NCBI GenBank assembly: GCA_003477405.1 | Contig: QUDE01000021.1 | Location: 1-46,073, forward strand | Source of the DNA: Ruminococcaceae bacterium AM07-15 | Lineage (GTDB): Bacteria > Bacillota > Clostridia > Oscillospirales > Butyricicoccaceae | Length of the DNA stretch: 46,073 nt | Reading direction: 5' to 3' | Shown: positions 30,551 through 38,430 of the stretch, piece after piece | How the letters are laid out: the number at the start of each line of letters is the position of its first letter | Position numbering within the stretch: the stretch's first letter is position 1 | Program-made: the position numbers and the translations under genes | The notes under the pieces: model-generated | Databases searched by the model: none | Seen by the model: only the letters and a program-made list of their open reading frames with translations | What the model was told of the DNA's origin: nothing

Positions 30551-30588
30551 AACAGCCCTTTTCCATGGAAGGAAAAGGGCTGTTTTTT
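30551..30588. terminator. Bidirectional intrinsic terminator
   Basis: AACAGCCCTTTTCC pairs with GGAAAAGGGCTGTT, followed by TTTT on plus. It separates the convergent dipeptidase (+) and lipoprotein (-) genes. Confidence 0.93.
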
Positions 30589-30599
30589 GCTCTGTTTCT

Positions 30600-31169
30600 T
30601 TACTCACCCAACACAAAATCGTCAATGACAAAAAAGCCGTCTGTTCTCATTTTTTCCGTAAGCTCTTCCCAGTTGGATTTGTGAAGATTCCCGTTGGGAA
30701 CACTTAACACAAACGCACCGTCCTCATAGGTGTAGTCAAATGAATCTTCCTTCGTTTCCGTGCCGCTTTGGCTGGTGAATTCATATGTATAGACGATCTT
30801 GTCATCTGTGATTTCATAGGTGCCTTCCCGGCCGTGGACATATTCTACCCCATCCAGTGTGGACGGTTCATAGGTGAACGAATGGAAAAATCCATCCTCA
30901 TTGAATTCATAATATGTGTAACTCGCTTCCTCCGGACTGCTTCCAACATAAAAATATCCCCACTGGCCGCCATCGCTGGTCAACCGTTCCATAATTTCTT
31001 GTTTTCTCTGGTCTGCGCCTGTATCTTCTGCATGATCCGGCGTCTCCTGGGATGCGCTTTTGTCTTGGTTTTCGCCTTTGCTATTGTCGTCGCTGTTCTT
31101 GCTGCATGCCCCCAAAGAAAGGATAAGGGACAGGGCCAGCAACATAGAAACCATTCTTTTCACAATCAT
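30600..31169 (-). CDS. Hypothetical lipoprotein
   Basis: A 189-residue predicted lipoprotein: basic start (MIVKRM), hydrophobic helix, then lipobox LSLGAC with Cys22. A 35-residue polar linker rich in N, K, D and E follows. The C-terminal part looks like a small beta domain (GYFYVGSSPEEASYTYYEFNEDG and YEITDDKIVYTYEF), resembling lipocalin-like extracellular domains. The ligand is unknown. It is divergent from an XRE regulator, and its promoter holds a perfect TATAG-TT-CTATA dyad, so that regulator probably controls it. Confidence 0.85.
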   Translation of the reverse strand: MIVKRMVSMLLALSLILSLGACSKNSDDNSKGENQDKSASQETPDHAEDTGADQRKQEIMERLTSDGGQWGYFYVGSSPEEASYTYYEFNEDGFFHSFTYEPSTLDGVEYVHGREGTYEITDDKIVYTYEFTSQSGTETKEDSFDYTYEDGAFVLSVPNGNLHKSNWEELTEKMRTDGFFVIDDFVLGE

Positions 31170-31203
31170 AATCCTGCTTTTCCTCCCATTTTCATTTTGT
31201 CAA

Positions 31204-31232
31204 ATTATACATCTATAGAACTATACTGTCAA
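31204..31232 (-). promoter_or_regulatory. Promoter and dyad operator of the lipoprotein gene
   Basis: On minus: TTGACA (31232-31227), 17-bp spacer, TATAAT (31209-31204), a perfect consensus. The spacer contains TATAGTTCTATA (31225-31214), an inverted repeat with a 2-bp centre. The likely binder is the divergent XRE protein. Confidence 0.85.
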
Positions 31233-31303
31233 TCTAAAGGCGTTTATAATTTCATCTAAAAGAAAATATAATTATCCTATGGACTAATCTTGGAGGACCG
31301 CCC

Positions 31304-31624
31304 ATGGATAATTATATTTTGGAGGAAATCGGAAAGCGAATCAGTGAACGGCGAAAATTGATGCGACTGACCCAAGAACAACTGGCCGAGCAAATGGATG
31401 TTTCCATTCAAATGATTTCCAATCTGGAACGGGGCGTCAAAGCCATCCGGATCGACAACCTGATTCGCTTAAGTCAAACACTGAACATCAGCACAGATTA
31501 TATTTTGACGGGGAAACAAACAACAGACGACTTAGTGACTCTGGCCGATCAGATTTCTCAGCTGGGAGAAAGTCAGCGAAAAATGATCGAAGTTCTCGTG
31601 GCCTACTGTCTCAAAGAATTGTAA
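31304..31624 (+). CDS. XRE family transcriptional regulator
   Basis: A 106-residue regulator. The HTH domain spans residues ~8-65 (IGKRISERRKLMRLTQEQLA, then MDVSIQMISNLERGVKAIRIDNLIRLSQTLNISTDYIL). A short helical tail (ADQISQLGESQRKMIEVLVAYCLKEL) is typical of clostridial one-domain regulators. It is divergent from the lipoprotein gene. CTTGGAGGA lies about 9 nt before the ATG. A candidate promoter is TTATAA-N17-TATAAT ending near 31271, which is weak at the -35. Confidence 0.92.
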   Translation: MDNYILEEIGKRISERRKLMRLTQEQLAEQMDVSIQMISNLERGVKAIRIDNLIRLSQTLNISTDYILTGKQTTDDLVTLADQISQLGESQRKMIEVLVAYCLKEL

Positions 31625-31642
31625 ACTGCCGGTTTGGCCGCA

Positions 31643-31674
31643 CAGGGAGAGGGACACCCTCTCCCTGCTTTTTT
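31643..31674 (+). terminator. Intrinsic terminator of the XRE gene
   Basis: CAGGGAGAGGG-ACA-CCCTCTCCCTG followed by CTTTTTT. Confidence 0.95.
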
Positions 31675-31782
31675 CTATTTTTGATAATTTCCTTCTTTTC
31701 TCTGGTATTTTTTCTCTGGGAGGATTATACTGGATTTATATTCAAATGGGCTACAGCCCTATTTTGGAAGGAGAGAGACAAT

Positions 31783-33279
31783 ATGAGTAAACGGTTCCTA
31801 TCCCTGCTTCTGGCCTTTGTGCTGTGCATGAGCTGTCTGGCTCTGCCGGCCTTTGCCAGCGATCCCTACGGCCCTCAGGAAAGCGCCTTTTCCCTGAACG
31901 GCCAGAACTATTCCTTCGACCAGCCCTCCTCGGGCAGCGGCTGGAGCTATGACGGTAACTACACCCTGACTCTCAGCGGCGTGCAGACCACCAAAATGCT
32001 CCAGCTGATCAACCCCCTGAAAGATGTTACCATCGTGGCAAAAGAAGGCACCGAAAGCCAGGTAGGCCTTCTGGAGCTCATCTACGGCATCACCTCGGGC
32101 AGCTCCATCAAGGACTCCCAGCGGAAAGTGGTCACCATCCAGGGCAACGGCACCCTGAACTGTGAACGAGTGGGCCTGGACAAAACCATCCTGAAGGACG
32201 CCACCTTGAAGACATCCTCTTTCTCCTGCTGGGGCCTGACCATGAGCAGCGGCGCTATCCAGTGCACCAGCTTCTCTCTGGGCTTCGGCGGCACCAGCCT
32301 GAAAAACATGATGAACCTCACCGGCGGCTCCATTGTTGTGGATGGAGAAAAGAATTATAACGGTGTGGTTCGCATGGACGGTATGGAGCAGGAACTGATC
32401 TCCCAGTATATGTCCCTGTTCAAAGACAAGACCGGCCAGCCTCTCCAGCCTGAGATCATCGCAAACGAATACTATGGCGGCTATTTCGCCTTTGCCAAAG
32501 ACAGCACCGGCGACTATACTGCCTATGCCGTCTACGGCACCCCGCCCCACAACCATCAGTGGAGTGAGTGGAAAGTGACCCAGGAGGCCACCTGCGGTAC
32601 TGCCGGCATGCAGATCCGCACCTGTTCCACCTGCGGCCTGACCGAAACCATGACCATCCAGCCCACCGGCCAGCATGTGCCGGAGGACAATGCCGACCCT
32701 GCAAAATCCACCTACTGCACCGTCTGCGGCGCTTTGATCAAGGCCGGAGAAGGCAGCGCCTCCTTCACCGATGTAGCGGAAAGCGACTATTTCCATGACG
32801 CTGTCATCTGGGCTGTGGACAAGGGCATCACCAATGGCATCACCGCCACTTCCTTCGGCCCCGAATCCTCCTGCACCCGGGCCCAGATCGTCACCTTCCT
32901 GTGGCGTGCTGCCGGTTCCCCCGAACCCAAGAGCCAGGAAAATCCCTTCACCGACCTGAGTGCCGACGACTATTATTATGACGCCGTACTGTGGGCCGTG
33001 GAAAATGGCATCACCTCGGGCACAACAGCCACCACCTTTGGCGGTAACAGCACCTGCACCCGGGCCCAGGGCATGACCTTCCTCTACCGGGCCGCCGGTT
33101 CTCCCTCGGCCGGTTCGGGCAGCTCTTTCACCGATGTGGCCCAGGGCGACTATTTTGCCGCACCTGTCCAGTGGGCCGTGGAAAATGCCATCACTTCGGG
33201 CACCAGCAATACCATCTTCAGCCCCAATGCTTCCTGCACTCGGGGCCAGATTGTCACCTTCCTCTATCGCGCCCGGTAA
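31783..33279 (+). CDS. Secreted S-layer homology (SLH) domain protein
   Basis: A 498-residue exported protein. A signal peptide (MSKRFLSLLLAFVLCMSCLA, cleavage probably after PAFA near residue 25) precedes a ~220-residue beta-rich domain (GSGWSYDGNYTLTLSGVQT...), like carbohydrate-binding beta-helix domains. A Cys-paired HNHQWSEWKVTQEATCGTAG-type repeat (~residues 253-310) follows, and then three SLH repeats (~325-375, ~388-435, ~448-498; each FTD...W A V...CTRxQ). SLH domains tether proteins to pyruvylated wall polymers. GGAAGGAGAG precedes the start at 31783. Confidence 0.93.
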   Translation: MSKRFLSLLLAFVLCMSCLALPAFASDPYGPQESAFSLNGQNYSFDQPSSGSGWSYDGNYTLTLSGVQTTKMLQLINPLKDVTIVAKEGTESQVGLLELIYGITSGSSIKDSQRKVVTIQGNGTLNCERVGLDKTILKDATLKTSSFSCWGLTMSSGAIQCTSFSLGFGGTSLKNMMNLTGGSIVVDGEKNYNGVVRMDGMEQELISQYMSLFKDKTGQPLQPEIIANEYYGGYFAFAKDSTGDYTAYAVYGTPPHNHQWSEWKVTQEATCGTAGMQIRTCSTCGLTETMTIQPTGQHVPEDNADPAKSTYCTVCGALIKAGEGSASFTDVAESDYFHDAVIWAVDKGITNGITATSFGPESSCTRAQIVTFLWRAAGSPEPKSQENPFTDLSADDYYYDAVLWAVENGITSGTTATTFGGNSTCTRAQGMTFLYRAAGSPSAGSGSSFTDVAQGDYFAAPVQWAVENAITSGTSNTIFSPNASCTRGQIVTFLYRAR

Positions 33280-33293
33280 CATAACAGCAAAAC

Positions 33294-33326
33294 AAAAGGG
33301 CCCGGACAGCTGTCCGGGCCCTTTTT
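33294..33326. terminator. Bidirectional intrinsic terminator
   Basis: AAAAGGGCCCGGACAG / CTGTCCGGGCCCTTTTT is a near-perfect palindrome between convergent genes ending at 33279 (+) and 33338 (-). Confidence 0.95.
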
Positions 33327-33337
33327 CTTTCTTACCA

Positions 33338-34246
33338 TTACCGCAGAGGGGGATATATACCCTCGTCAAAGGCCTTTTTCAAGGCGGCCTTCACCATGTC
33401 CTTATCCTCGGGATAGGTGACGCCAAACCACTGGCTGCCGGTGCGAAGCATGTGCACCTGGGCCTTCTGCTGCTGGATCAGCCCATCCACCGCTCCAGGC
33501 AGATAATATTCCGCCTTGAGGGGGTCCTGCATGGGAGCCTTGAGGAAAGCTTCAAACCCCTCTTCCAGGCAGGTGAACAATTCCGGAGAAAAGCCCCACA
33601 CATTCATAGACACGGTGCTGTCAGGACACAGGGGGATGTAGTGCTCTCCGTCCTCGGTGTATTCCGCGCCCCCGTCCTGGGTGCCCCGGATCTTGGTGCG
33701 TTCGGTGACCGTCTCCAAAAAGCCGTCCTTCACCTGGCAGACGCCCCGGGATACCGTGCCATTTTCCGTCAGGGTGTTTTTCAGCACATAGCCCACCATG
33801 CAGAAATCCATCTTGTCCCCGGTGTGGGCGCCGGTGAGGAAGTCATACAGCAGTTTGTAAGTCTCCCGGCCGTAAAAATCGTCGGCGTTGATGACGCCGA
33901 AGGGACCGTCGATCACATCTTTGGCGCAGAGCACAGCCTGGCCGGTGCCCCAGGGCTTGACCCGGCCCTCCGGCAGGGAACATCCCTCCGGCAGATCGGT
34001 GGTTTTCTGGAAGGCATAGTGGACTTCCATCTTCTCCCGGGCCAGAGCCCCCACCTTCTCTTCGAAAACATCCTTCAGCTCTTCCTTGATCACAAAGACC
34101 ACCCGGCGGAAACCGGCCAGATAGGCGTCATGGAGCGAATAATCGATGATGATCTCTCCATGGGGTCCCAAGGGGTCAATCTGCTTCAGGCCGCCGTAGC
34201 GGCTGCCCATACCGGCGGCCAGCACCAGCAAAGTGGGTTCTTTCAT
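33338..34246 (-). CDS. Sugar-phosphate nucleotidyltransferase family protein
   Basis: A 302-residue nucleotidyltransferase of the GlmU/RmlA-like GT-A fold. The N-terminal TLLVLAAGMGSRYGGLKQID is the signature G-x-G-T/S-R loop with activating Lys. FGVINADDFYG carries the metal Asp, and MVGYVLKNTLTENG followed by TVSMNVWGF fits the family. It presumably joins a sugar or polyol phosphate to an NTP. The substrate is not evident and no pathway genes are adjacent. The start at 34246 has GCGAGGGAA 8 nt upstream. Confidence 0.87.
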   Translation of the reverse strand: MKEPTLLVLAAGMGSRYGGLKQIDPLGPHGEIIIDYSLHDAYLAGFRRVVFVIKEELKDVFEEKVGALAREKMEVHYAFQKTTDLPEGCSLPEGRVKPWGTGQAVLCAKDVIDGPFGVINADDFYGRETYKLLYDFLTGAHTGDKMDFCMVGYVLKNTLTENGTVSRGVCQVKDGFLETVTERTKIRGTQDGGAEYTEDGEHYIPLCPDSTVSMNVWGFSPELFTCLEEGFEAFLKAPMQDPLKAEYYLPGAVDGLIQQQKAQVHMLRTGSQWFGVTYPEDKDMVKAALKKAFDEGIYPPLR

Positions 34247-34381
34247 ATGTATTCCCTCGCTTTTTCCATTGATGAAAATCTTTCCTTTATTATACCTGCG
34301 TCTTTTCCCTTTGGCAACCGCCGTTGTGTTTTTCCCCTGCTTATGATACACTGGAGAAAACAAGCAAAAGGAGCGATGGCC

Positions 34382-34933
34382 ATGTATTTTGAAAAACCCG
34401 GAAAAGACTGCACCGCCCAGACGGTGGAACTGGCCCTCAAAGCCGCCAAAGAGGAAAACATCTCCACCATTGTGGTGGCCAGCGGCTCGGGCTACACTGC
34501 CCGCTTTTTCAAGGAAGCCGCCCGAAATGGCATGAAAGTGGTGGTAGTCACCCATGCCAACGGCTACAAAGAGCCCGGCTCCCAGGAGCTTTCCCCGGAA
34601 GTCCGGAAGGAACTGGAGGACTGCGGAATGCAGGTGGTCACCACCTCCCATGTGCTCTCCGGCGCCGAGCGGGGTCTTTCCACCCGCATGAAGGGCATTT
34701 ACCCGGTGGAGATCATGGCCTACACCCTGCGGATGTTTGGCCAGGGCACCAAGGTCTGCGTGGAGTGTGCCGTCATGGCTCTGGATTGCGGCGCCATCCA
34801 GCCCGGGCCGGTGGTGTGTGTGGCCGGTACCGGCGGCGGAGCCGATACCGCCTGGGTCTTGCGCCCGGCCCATGCCCAGGATATTCTGGGAACCAAGCTG
34901 GATAAACTGATCTGCAAACCCCTGCTCCCCTAA
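34382..34933 (+). CDS. Stand-alone pyruvate-kinase C-terminal-domain-like protein
   Basis: A 183-residue protein resembling the alpha/beta C-terminal domain of pyruvate kinase without the catalytic barrel: TVELALKAAKEENISTIVVASGSGYTARFF at the N-terminus, VVVVTHANGYKEPGSQEL, and GPVVCVAGTGGGADTAWVLRPA near the end. Such free-standing domains are common in Firmicutes and have no settled function; a nucleotide or phosphate ligand is likely. The second ATG (34382) is chosen because AAGGAG is 8 nt upstream; an ATG at 34376 is too close to it. Confidence 0.85.
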   Translation: MYFEKPGKDCTAQTVELALKAAKEENISTIVVASGSGYTARFFKEAARNGMKVVVVTHANGYKEPGSQELSPEVRKELEDCGMQVVTTSHVLSGAERGLSTRMKGIYPVEIMAYTLRMFGQGTKVCVECAVMALDCGAIQPGPVVCVAGTGGGADTAWVLRPAHAQDILGTKLDKLICKPLLP

Positions 34934-34943
34934 GAACAAAAAA

Positions 34944-34976
34944 GAAACAGCGGCTCATCAGGCCGCTGTTTCTTTT
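34944..34976 (+). terminator. Intrinsic terminator after the PK-C-like gene
   Basis: GAAACAGCGGC / GCCGCTGTTTC with a CTCATCAG-type loop, followed by TTTT. Confidence 0.88.
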
Positions 34977-35063
34977 CCCCCAGGGGCGTATACATTTTTC
35001 ACTTTTCGTGGTATACTGAGGGAAAATATGATTGGGGATTTTGTCCCCCAGGAGGTCTTTGTC

Positions 35064-35615
35064 ATGTATGAGGAGATCACCGGTCAGGCCAAACAGGCCG
35101 TTACCGAACTTTTGGAGCGGGCCCGCCTGGAGCCGGGCGATATTTTTGTGGTAGGCTGCTCGTCCAGCGAAGTGGGCGGCCATCGGATCGGTTCCGATTC
35201 CAGCCCGGAAGTGGCCCAGGCCATTCTGGATGGCATCTATCCTGTTTTGAAGGAAAAGGGCATTTATCTGGCAGCCCAGTGCTGTGAGCATCTGAACCGG
35301 GCCATCGTCCTGGAAAAAGAAGCGGCCCGGGCCTATGGCCTGGCACCGGTGAATGTGGTGCCTCAGCCCAAAGCAGGCGGCAGCTTTGCCACCGCTGCAT
35401 ACAAGGCCTTTTCCCACCCGGTGATGGTGGAACATGTGAAGGCCGCCGCCGGTATTGACATCGGCGGTACACTCATCGGGATGCACCTGCGGGAGGTGGC
35501 AGTTCCTACCCGCCTTTCCATCAAACAGATCGGAGAAGCCAACATCATCTGCGCCCGCACCCGTCCTAAATTCATCGGCGGCCAGCGTGCCCATTACGAT
35601 GAATCCCAGATGTAA
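35064..35615 (+). CDS. UPF0340 / TIGR01440 family protein (YwlG-like)
   Basis: A 183-residue cytoplasmic protein matching UPF0340: FVVGCSSSEVGGHRIGSDSS near residues 32-51, AAQCCEHLNRAIVLEKEAA, and GGSFATAAYKAF...GIDIGGTLIGMHLREVAVP. The function of the family is unknown. Short Cys and Gly motifs suggest a small-molecule or thiol role. The start at 35064 has AGGAGG upstream; the longer frame from 35028 adds only 12 residues. A strong terminator follows. Confidence 0.9.
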   Translation: MYEEITGQAKQAVTELLERARLEPGDIFVVGCSSSEVGGHRIGSDSSPEVAQAILDGIYPVLKEKGIYLAAQCCEHLNRAIVLEKEAARAYGLAPVNVVPQPKAGGSFATAAYKAFSHPVMVEHVKAAAGIDIGGTLIGMHLREVAVPTRLSIKQIGEANIICARTRPKFIGGQRAHYDESQM

Positions 35616-35616
35616 C

Positions 35617-35657
35617 AAAAAAGGTTCCCACAGCTCAAAGCTGCGGGAACCTTTTTT
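35617..35657. terminator. Bidirectional intrinsic terminator
   Basis: AAAAAAGGTTCCC and GGGAACCTTTTTT form the stem (extended by CAGC/GCTG after a mismatch) between genes ending at 35615 (+) and 35664 (-). Confidence 0.95.
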
Positions 35658-35663
35658 GTTTTC

Positions 35664-36446
35664 TCATTGTCTTCCCTGTTTTCCTTTTCCGCCGCTTCCT
35701 CCGGCACCCCAGCCTTTTCCCTGGCCTTGCCCTTGACCCTGGCCCTGGTTTTGACCTTGGCCCCAGCCGGGAGCCCGGGTCTGGCTTTCACCGGAAAGCT
35801 CGGCAATTTTCTGCCGCAGCTGGCTCATGGTCATGGTGCGGGCCTGCTCCACTGTGGCATCGGGGTCCAGGGCCTGCCACTCCAGAAAAGCCTGATATTT
35901 GCCGCAGGGAAGTCCCGCTTCCTGTGCTTTTTCCATCTGCTCTGTGTCTGCCCCATAGCAATAGGCATTCTGCCCCATTCCCGGGCAGGAAGCCAGGACT
36001 TCCAGCATCTCCTCCCGGCGCTGAGGATCGTCTCCCATGACGCCCACCGCCAAGGTTTCTCCTTGGGCCACCGCTTCTTCCACCAAAGGCGTCTGCAATA
36101 TTTCTTCCACGGCCTGAGGATAATCCCAAAACCGTACCGAAAGAGACTGGGCCAATGCTTCCCCATCAGGGTTCAGCCCTTTTACATCCACCACTTTATC
36201 CCATCGATTGATCTGCAATTCCACAGAAGGGTTGATGTCGATGGTGATATGGGCCACCGGTGCAGCATACAGCCGCCAGGTGCCAAAGCCCAGACACAGC
36301 AGAAGCAAGCAAAACGCAGGCACCAGCCTGCCATAATGAGGACGCCGCTTCCTTCGTTTTTGCTGCACCGATTCCCAGGCTTTTTGCTTCAATGCCTCAT
36401 CGGCCTGCAGGGAGTCAAATGCCGCTTTCAGCCTGTTATCCATCAT
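35664..36446 (-). CDS. RsgI-like membrane anti-sigma factor
   Basis: A 260-residue single-pass protein. The cytoplasmic N-terminus (~residues 1-40, basic) should bind the sigma factor encoded just upstream. One membrane helix (~42-60) is followed by the extracytoplasmic RsgI-type domain (ITIDINPSVELQINRWDKV then VDVKGLNPDGEALAQSL). In characterised RsgI proteins, a conserved Asn-Pro bond in such a domain self-cleaves and is needed for signalling; NP is present in DINPSVEL. The C-terminus ends in a GQGQ/GKG-rich tail (~residues 225-260). The start overlaps the sigma gene stop by 4 bp (ATGA). Confidence 0.88.
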   Translation of the reverse strand: MMDNRLKAAFDSLQADEALKQKAWESVQQKRRKRRPHYGRLVPAFCLLLLCLGFGTWRLYAAPVAHITIDINPSVELQINRWDKVVDVKGLNPDGEALAQSLSVRFWDYPQAVEEILQTPLVEEAVAQGETLAVGVMGDDPQRREEMLEVLASCPGMGQNAYCYGADTEQMEKAQEAGLPCGKYQAFLEWQALDPDATVEQARTMTMSQLRQKIAELSGESQTRAPGWGQGQNQGQGQGQGQGKGWGAGGSGGKGKQGRQ

Positions 36447-36919
36447 ACACCCTCCCCCAGTTTTTCCTTGAGCATCTGCCGGGCGCGGGTGAGAAGCGTA
36501 TACACTGTATTGGCCTTTTTCCCCAATATCTCCCCGATCTGAGACGCCGTATAGCCTTCGTAATAATGAAGATACACCACATCCTTGTATTTCGCCGGCA
36601 AAGACAGCACGGCCTCCAGCACTTCCCGATGATCCTCGGGAATGGGCGCCGGCTGCTCCAGCACCTCATCCAAGGACACCGTCCGGCGGCGCAGCAAACT
36701 GCGCAGCAGATCCTTGCAGGCATTGATGGTCACCCGGATCATCCAGGCCTTTTCGTGCTCCGGGCTTTGGAAATCCGGAGCACTCATGGCATATTTCAAA
36801 AACACCGTTTGGAAAATATCCTCGGTGTCTTCCCGATTTTTCAAATGAACCCCGCAGATCCGCCGAACGGTGTCGGCATAGCGGTCAATCGCCTGACGGA
36901 CCTCTTCCTCGCTGCGCAT
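36443..36919 (-). CDS. ECF-type RNA polymerase sigma factor
   Basis: A 158-residue sigma-70 family factor with region 2 (YADTVRRICGVHLKNREDTEDIFQTVFLKY, ~residues 12-44) and region 4 (LPAKYKDVVYLHYYEGYTASQIGEILGKKANTVYTLLTRARQ, ~107-150), which recognises the -35. Regions 1 and 3 are absent, as in ECF factors. The start is ATG 36919; GTG 36922 is also possible, with GGGG about 8 nt upstream. The adjacent anti-sigma factor and the CGTATTA-type promoter upstream (37339-37368) suggest autoregulation. Confidence 0.92.
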   Translation of the reverse strand: MRSEEEVRQAIDRYADTVRRICGVHLKNREDTEDIFQTVFLKYAMSAPDFQSPEHEKAWMIRVTINACKDLLRSLLRRRTVSLDEVLEQPAPIPEDHREVLEAVLSLPAKYKDVVYLHYYEGYTASQIGEILGKKANTVYTLLTRARQMLKEKLGEGV

Positions 36920-36934
36920 CACATAACCCCGTTT

Positions 36935-37285
36935 TTACAGGCTGCGGCCTCCCTGAGACCACCGCCCCATTCTCCCCCGGCCTGCGCCCTGATTGTCGCA
37001 GACACCATCGCCATTTGCATCCACATACCGCCAGCCGGTACCCTGATTGTCACAAATACCGTCACCGTCTGCATCTACCCAGCGACATCCAGCGCCCTGA
37101 TGATCGCAGATGCCATCGTTGTTTTCATCTGTCCAGCAATACCCTGTACCCTGGTTATCGCAAACACCGTCGCCGTCTGCATCCACATACCGCCAACCGG
37201 TGCCCCGTCCGCCTGCGGCCCAAACCGCGCCGCCAGCCGTAAGAACCACTGCTGCTGTCAATGCTCCTGCCAAAATCTTTTTCAT
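36935..37285 (-). CDS. Secreted DxDxDG-repeat (calcium-binding-like) small protein
   Basis: A 116-residue exported protein. A signal peptide (MKKILAGALTAAVVLTAGGA, cleavage near WAA at ~22) is followed by four 18-residue repeats, for example GTGWRYVDADGDGVCDNQ, each with an acidic DxDxDG loop like EF-hand or dockerin calcium loops plus one conserved Cys. The tail (GAGRGRMGRWSQGGRSL) is basic and Gly-rich. AGGAGG is 8 nt before the start at 37285. It is the first gene of the operon with the ECF sigma factor and RsgI-like protein, so it may be the ligand or sensor of that system. Metal binding is inferred. Confidence 0.85.
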   Translation of the reverse strand: MKKILAGALTAAVVLTAGGAVWAAGGRGTGWRYVDADGDGVCDNQGTGYCWTDENNDGICDHQGAGCRWVDADGDGICDNQGTGWRYVDANGDGVCDNQGAGRGRMGRWSQGGRSL

Positions 37286-37338
37286 TTTCTGTGCCTCCTG
37301 TCCCATATTTTGTGTGTTGGCTGAGTGCCTTTCACTTC

Positions 37339-37368
37339 TAATACGGCGGAGAGCAGAAAATCCATTCA
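37339..37368 (-). promoter_or_regulatory. Candidate ECF-sigma promoter of the repeat protein-sigma-RsgI operon
   Basis: On minus: TGAATG (37368-37363), 17-bp spacer, CGTATTA (37345-37339), about 55 bp before the first start codon. CGTA-type -10 boxes are common for ECF factors of Firmicutes. No sigma-A promoter was found in the same place. Confidence 0.5.
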
Positions 37369-37498
37369 CAAATTCAAAAAATTTTTTGAGCTTTTTCAGT
37401 ATATCATTTCCCATTTTCCCCGTCGACAGTGAAATGGCCAGGAATATCCTCCTTTTCCAGTGAAACACTAGGGAAAATCACTTTTGGAGGAAAACACC

Positions 37499-38350
37499 AT
37501 GGCCTCACAATTTCGCGGCTGGTATTTCAAATGCCAGTCCAAAGAACACACATTGGCTCTGATTCCCGCCATCCATCAAGGCCCCCAGGGCCGGGAATGT
37601 TCCCTTCAGCTGATTTCCCCCGAGAACAGCCAGACCGTGTCCCTCCCCTCTCAGGGTGCCGTCATTCGCTGGGACCGGCCGGAAGGGCAAATGAACGGAC
37701 TTTCCTTTTCTCCCAAAGGGCTAATGCTTCACATCTCCACTTCGGAAACCCGTCTGCGGGGCCAGCTTTCCTTCGGCCCGCCTGCAACTCTCTCCCAGGA
37801 TATCATGGGTCCCTTTCGCTATGTACCCTTTCTGGAATGCCGCCACCGGGTATACAGCATGGCCCACTCGGTGGAAGGGCGGTTGGAATGGAACGGACGG
37901 GTATTTTCCTTTTCCCCTGGCCGCGGATATATCGAAGGGGACCAAGGCCACTCTTTCCCCAAGCGCTATGTGTGGAGCCAATGTCTTTTCCCTCAAGGGT
38001 CTTTGATGCTGTCTATCGCTTCCATTCCTCTGGGGCCCTTCTCTTTTACCGGCGTTCTGGCCCTGGTGCGTTTCCTGGGACAGGAATACCGGCTGGCCAC
38101 TTATCTGGGCGCACGGGCCGAAAAAATCCTGCCGGAGGAGATCCTCATCCGGCAGGGACCTCTTACACTCCAGGTCAACCTGCTCTCTTCCGGTCAGCTG
38201 GGGCTGTCTGCTCCCGTTCGGGGCAAAATGTCCCGCCTGATCCGGGAAAACATCACCGGCCATGCCCATTACCAGCTTCACAACGGTGACCGGTGCCTGC
38301 TGGAAGTGGAAAGTCACCGGGCTTCTTTCGAATACGAATGGAACAGCTGA
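37499..38350 (+). CDS. Tocopherol cyclase family (lipocalin-like) protein
   Basis: A 283-residue protein matching the tocopherol-cyclase-like family found in Firmicutes: SQFRGWYFKCQSKEHTLALI at the N-terminus, VYSMAHSVEGRLEWNG, and the highly typical GYIEGDQGHSFPKRYVWSQC near residues 142-161. In plants the family closes the chromanol ring of vitamin E. Bacterial homologues without that pathway have no known function and may bind hydrophobic ligands. There is no signal peptide. The ATG at 37499 has GGAGGAAA upstream. It is followed by the hybrid kinase gene after 80 bp, without a terminator. Confidence 0.85.
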   Translation: MASQFRGWYFKCQSKEHTLALIPAIHQGPQGRECSLQLISPENSQTVSLPSQGAVIRWDRPEGQMNGLSFSPKGLMLHISTSETRLRGQLSFGPPATLSQDIMGPFRYVPFLECRHRVYSMAHSVEGRLEWNGRVFSFSPGRGYIEGDQGHSFPKRYVWSQCLFPQGSLMLSIASIPLGPFSFTGVLALVRFLGQEYRLATYLGARAEKILPEEILIRQGPLTLQVNLLSSGQLGLSAPVRGKMSRLIRENITGHAHYQLHNGDRCLLEVESHRASFEYEWNS

Positions 38351-38430
38351 AATATCAGGAACCCCACTGTGCCCCTTGTCAAAAATGGAAAAACAAGATA
38401 TCCTAAATGGGACAAAGGAGCGGATGTCCC

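Noticed and set aside
31798..33369. 523-codon open frame on minus opposite the SLH protein
   Set aside because: The plus-strand frame has a signal peptide and three SLH repeats; the minus frame has only Gly/Ala-rich shadow sequence.
35690..35780. GQGQ/GKG-coding repeat as a DNA regulatory repeat
   Set aside because: It is simply the low-complexity C-terminus of the RsgI-like protein, in frame and without decay.
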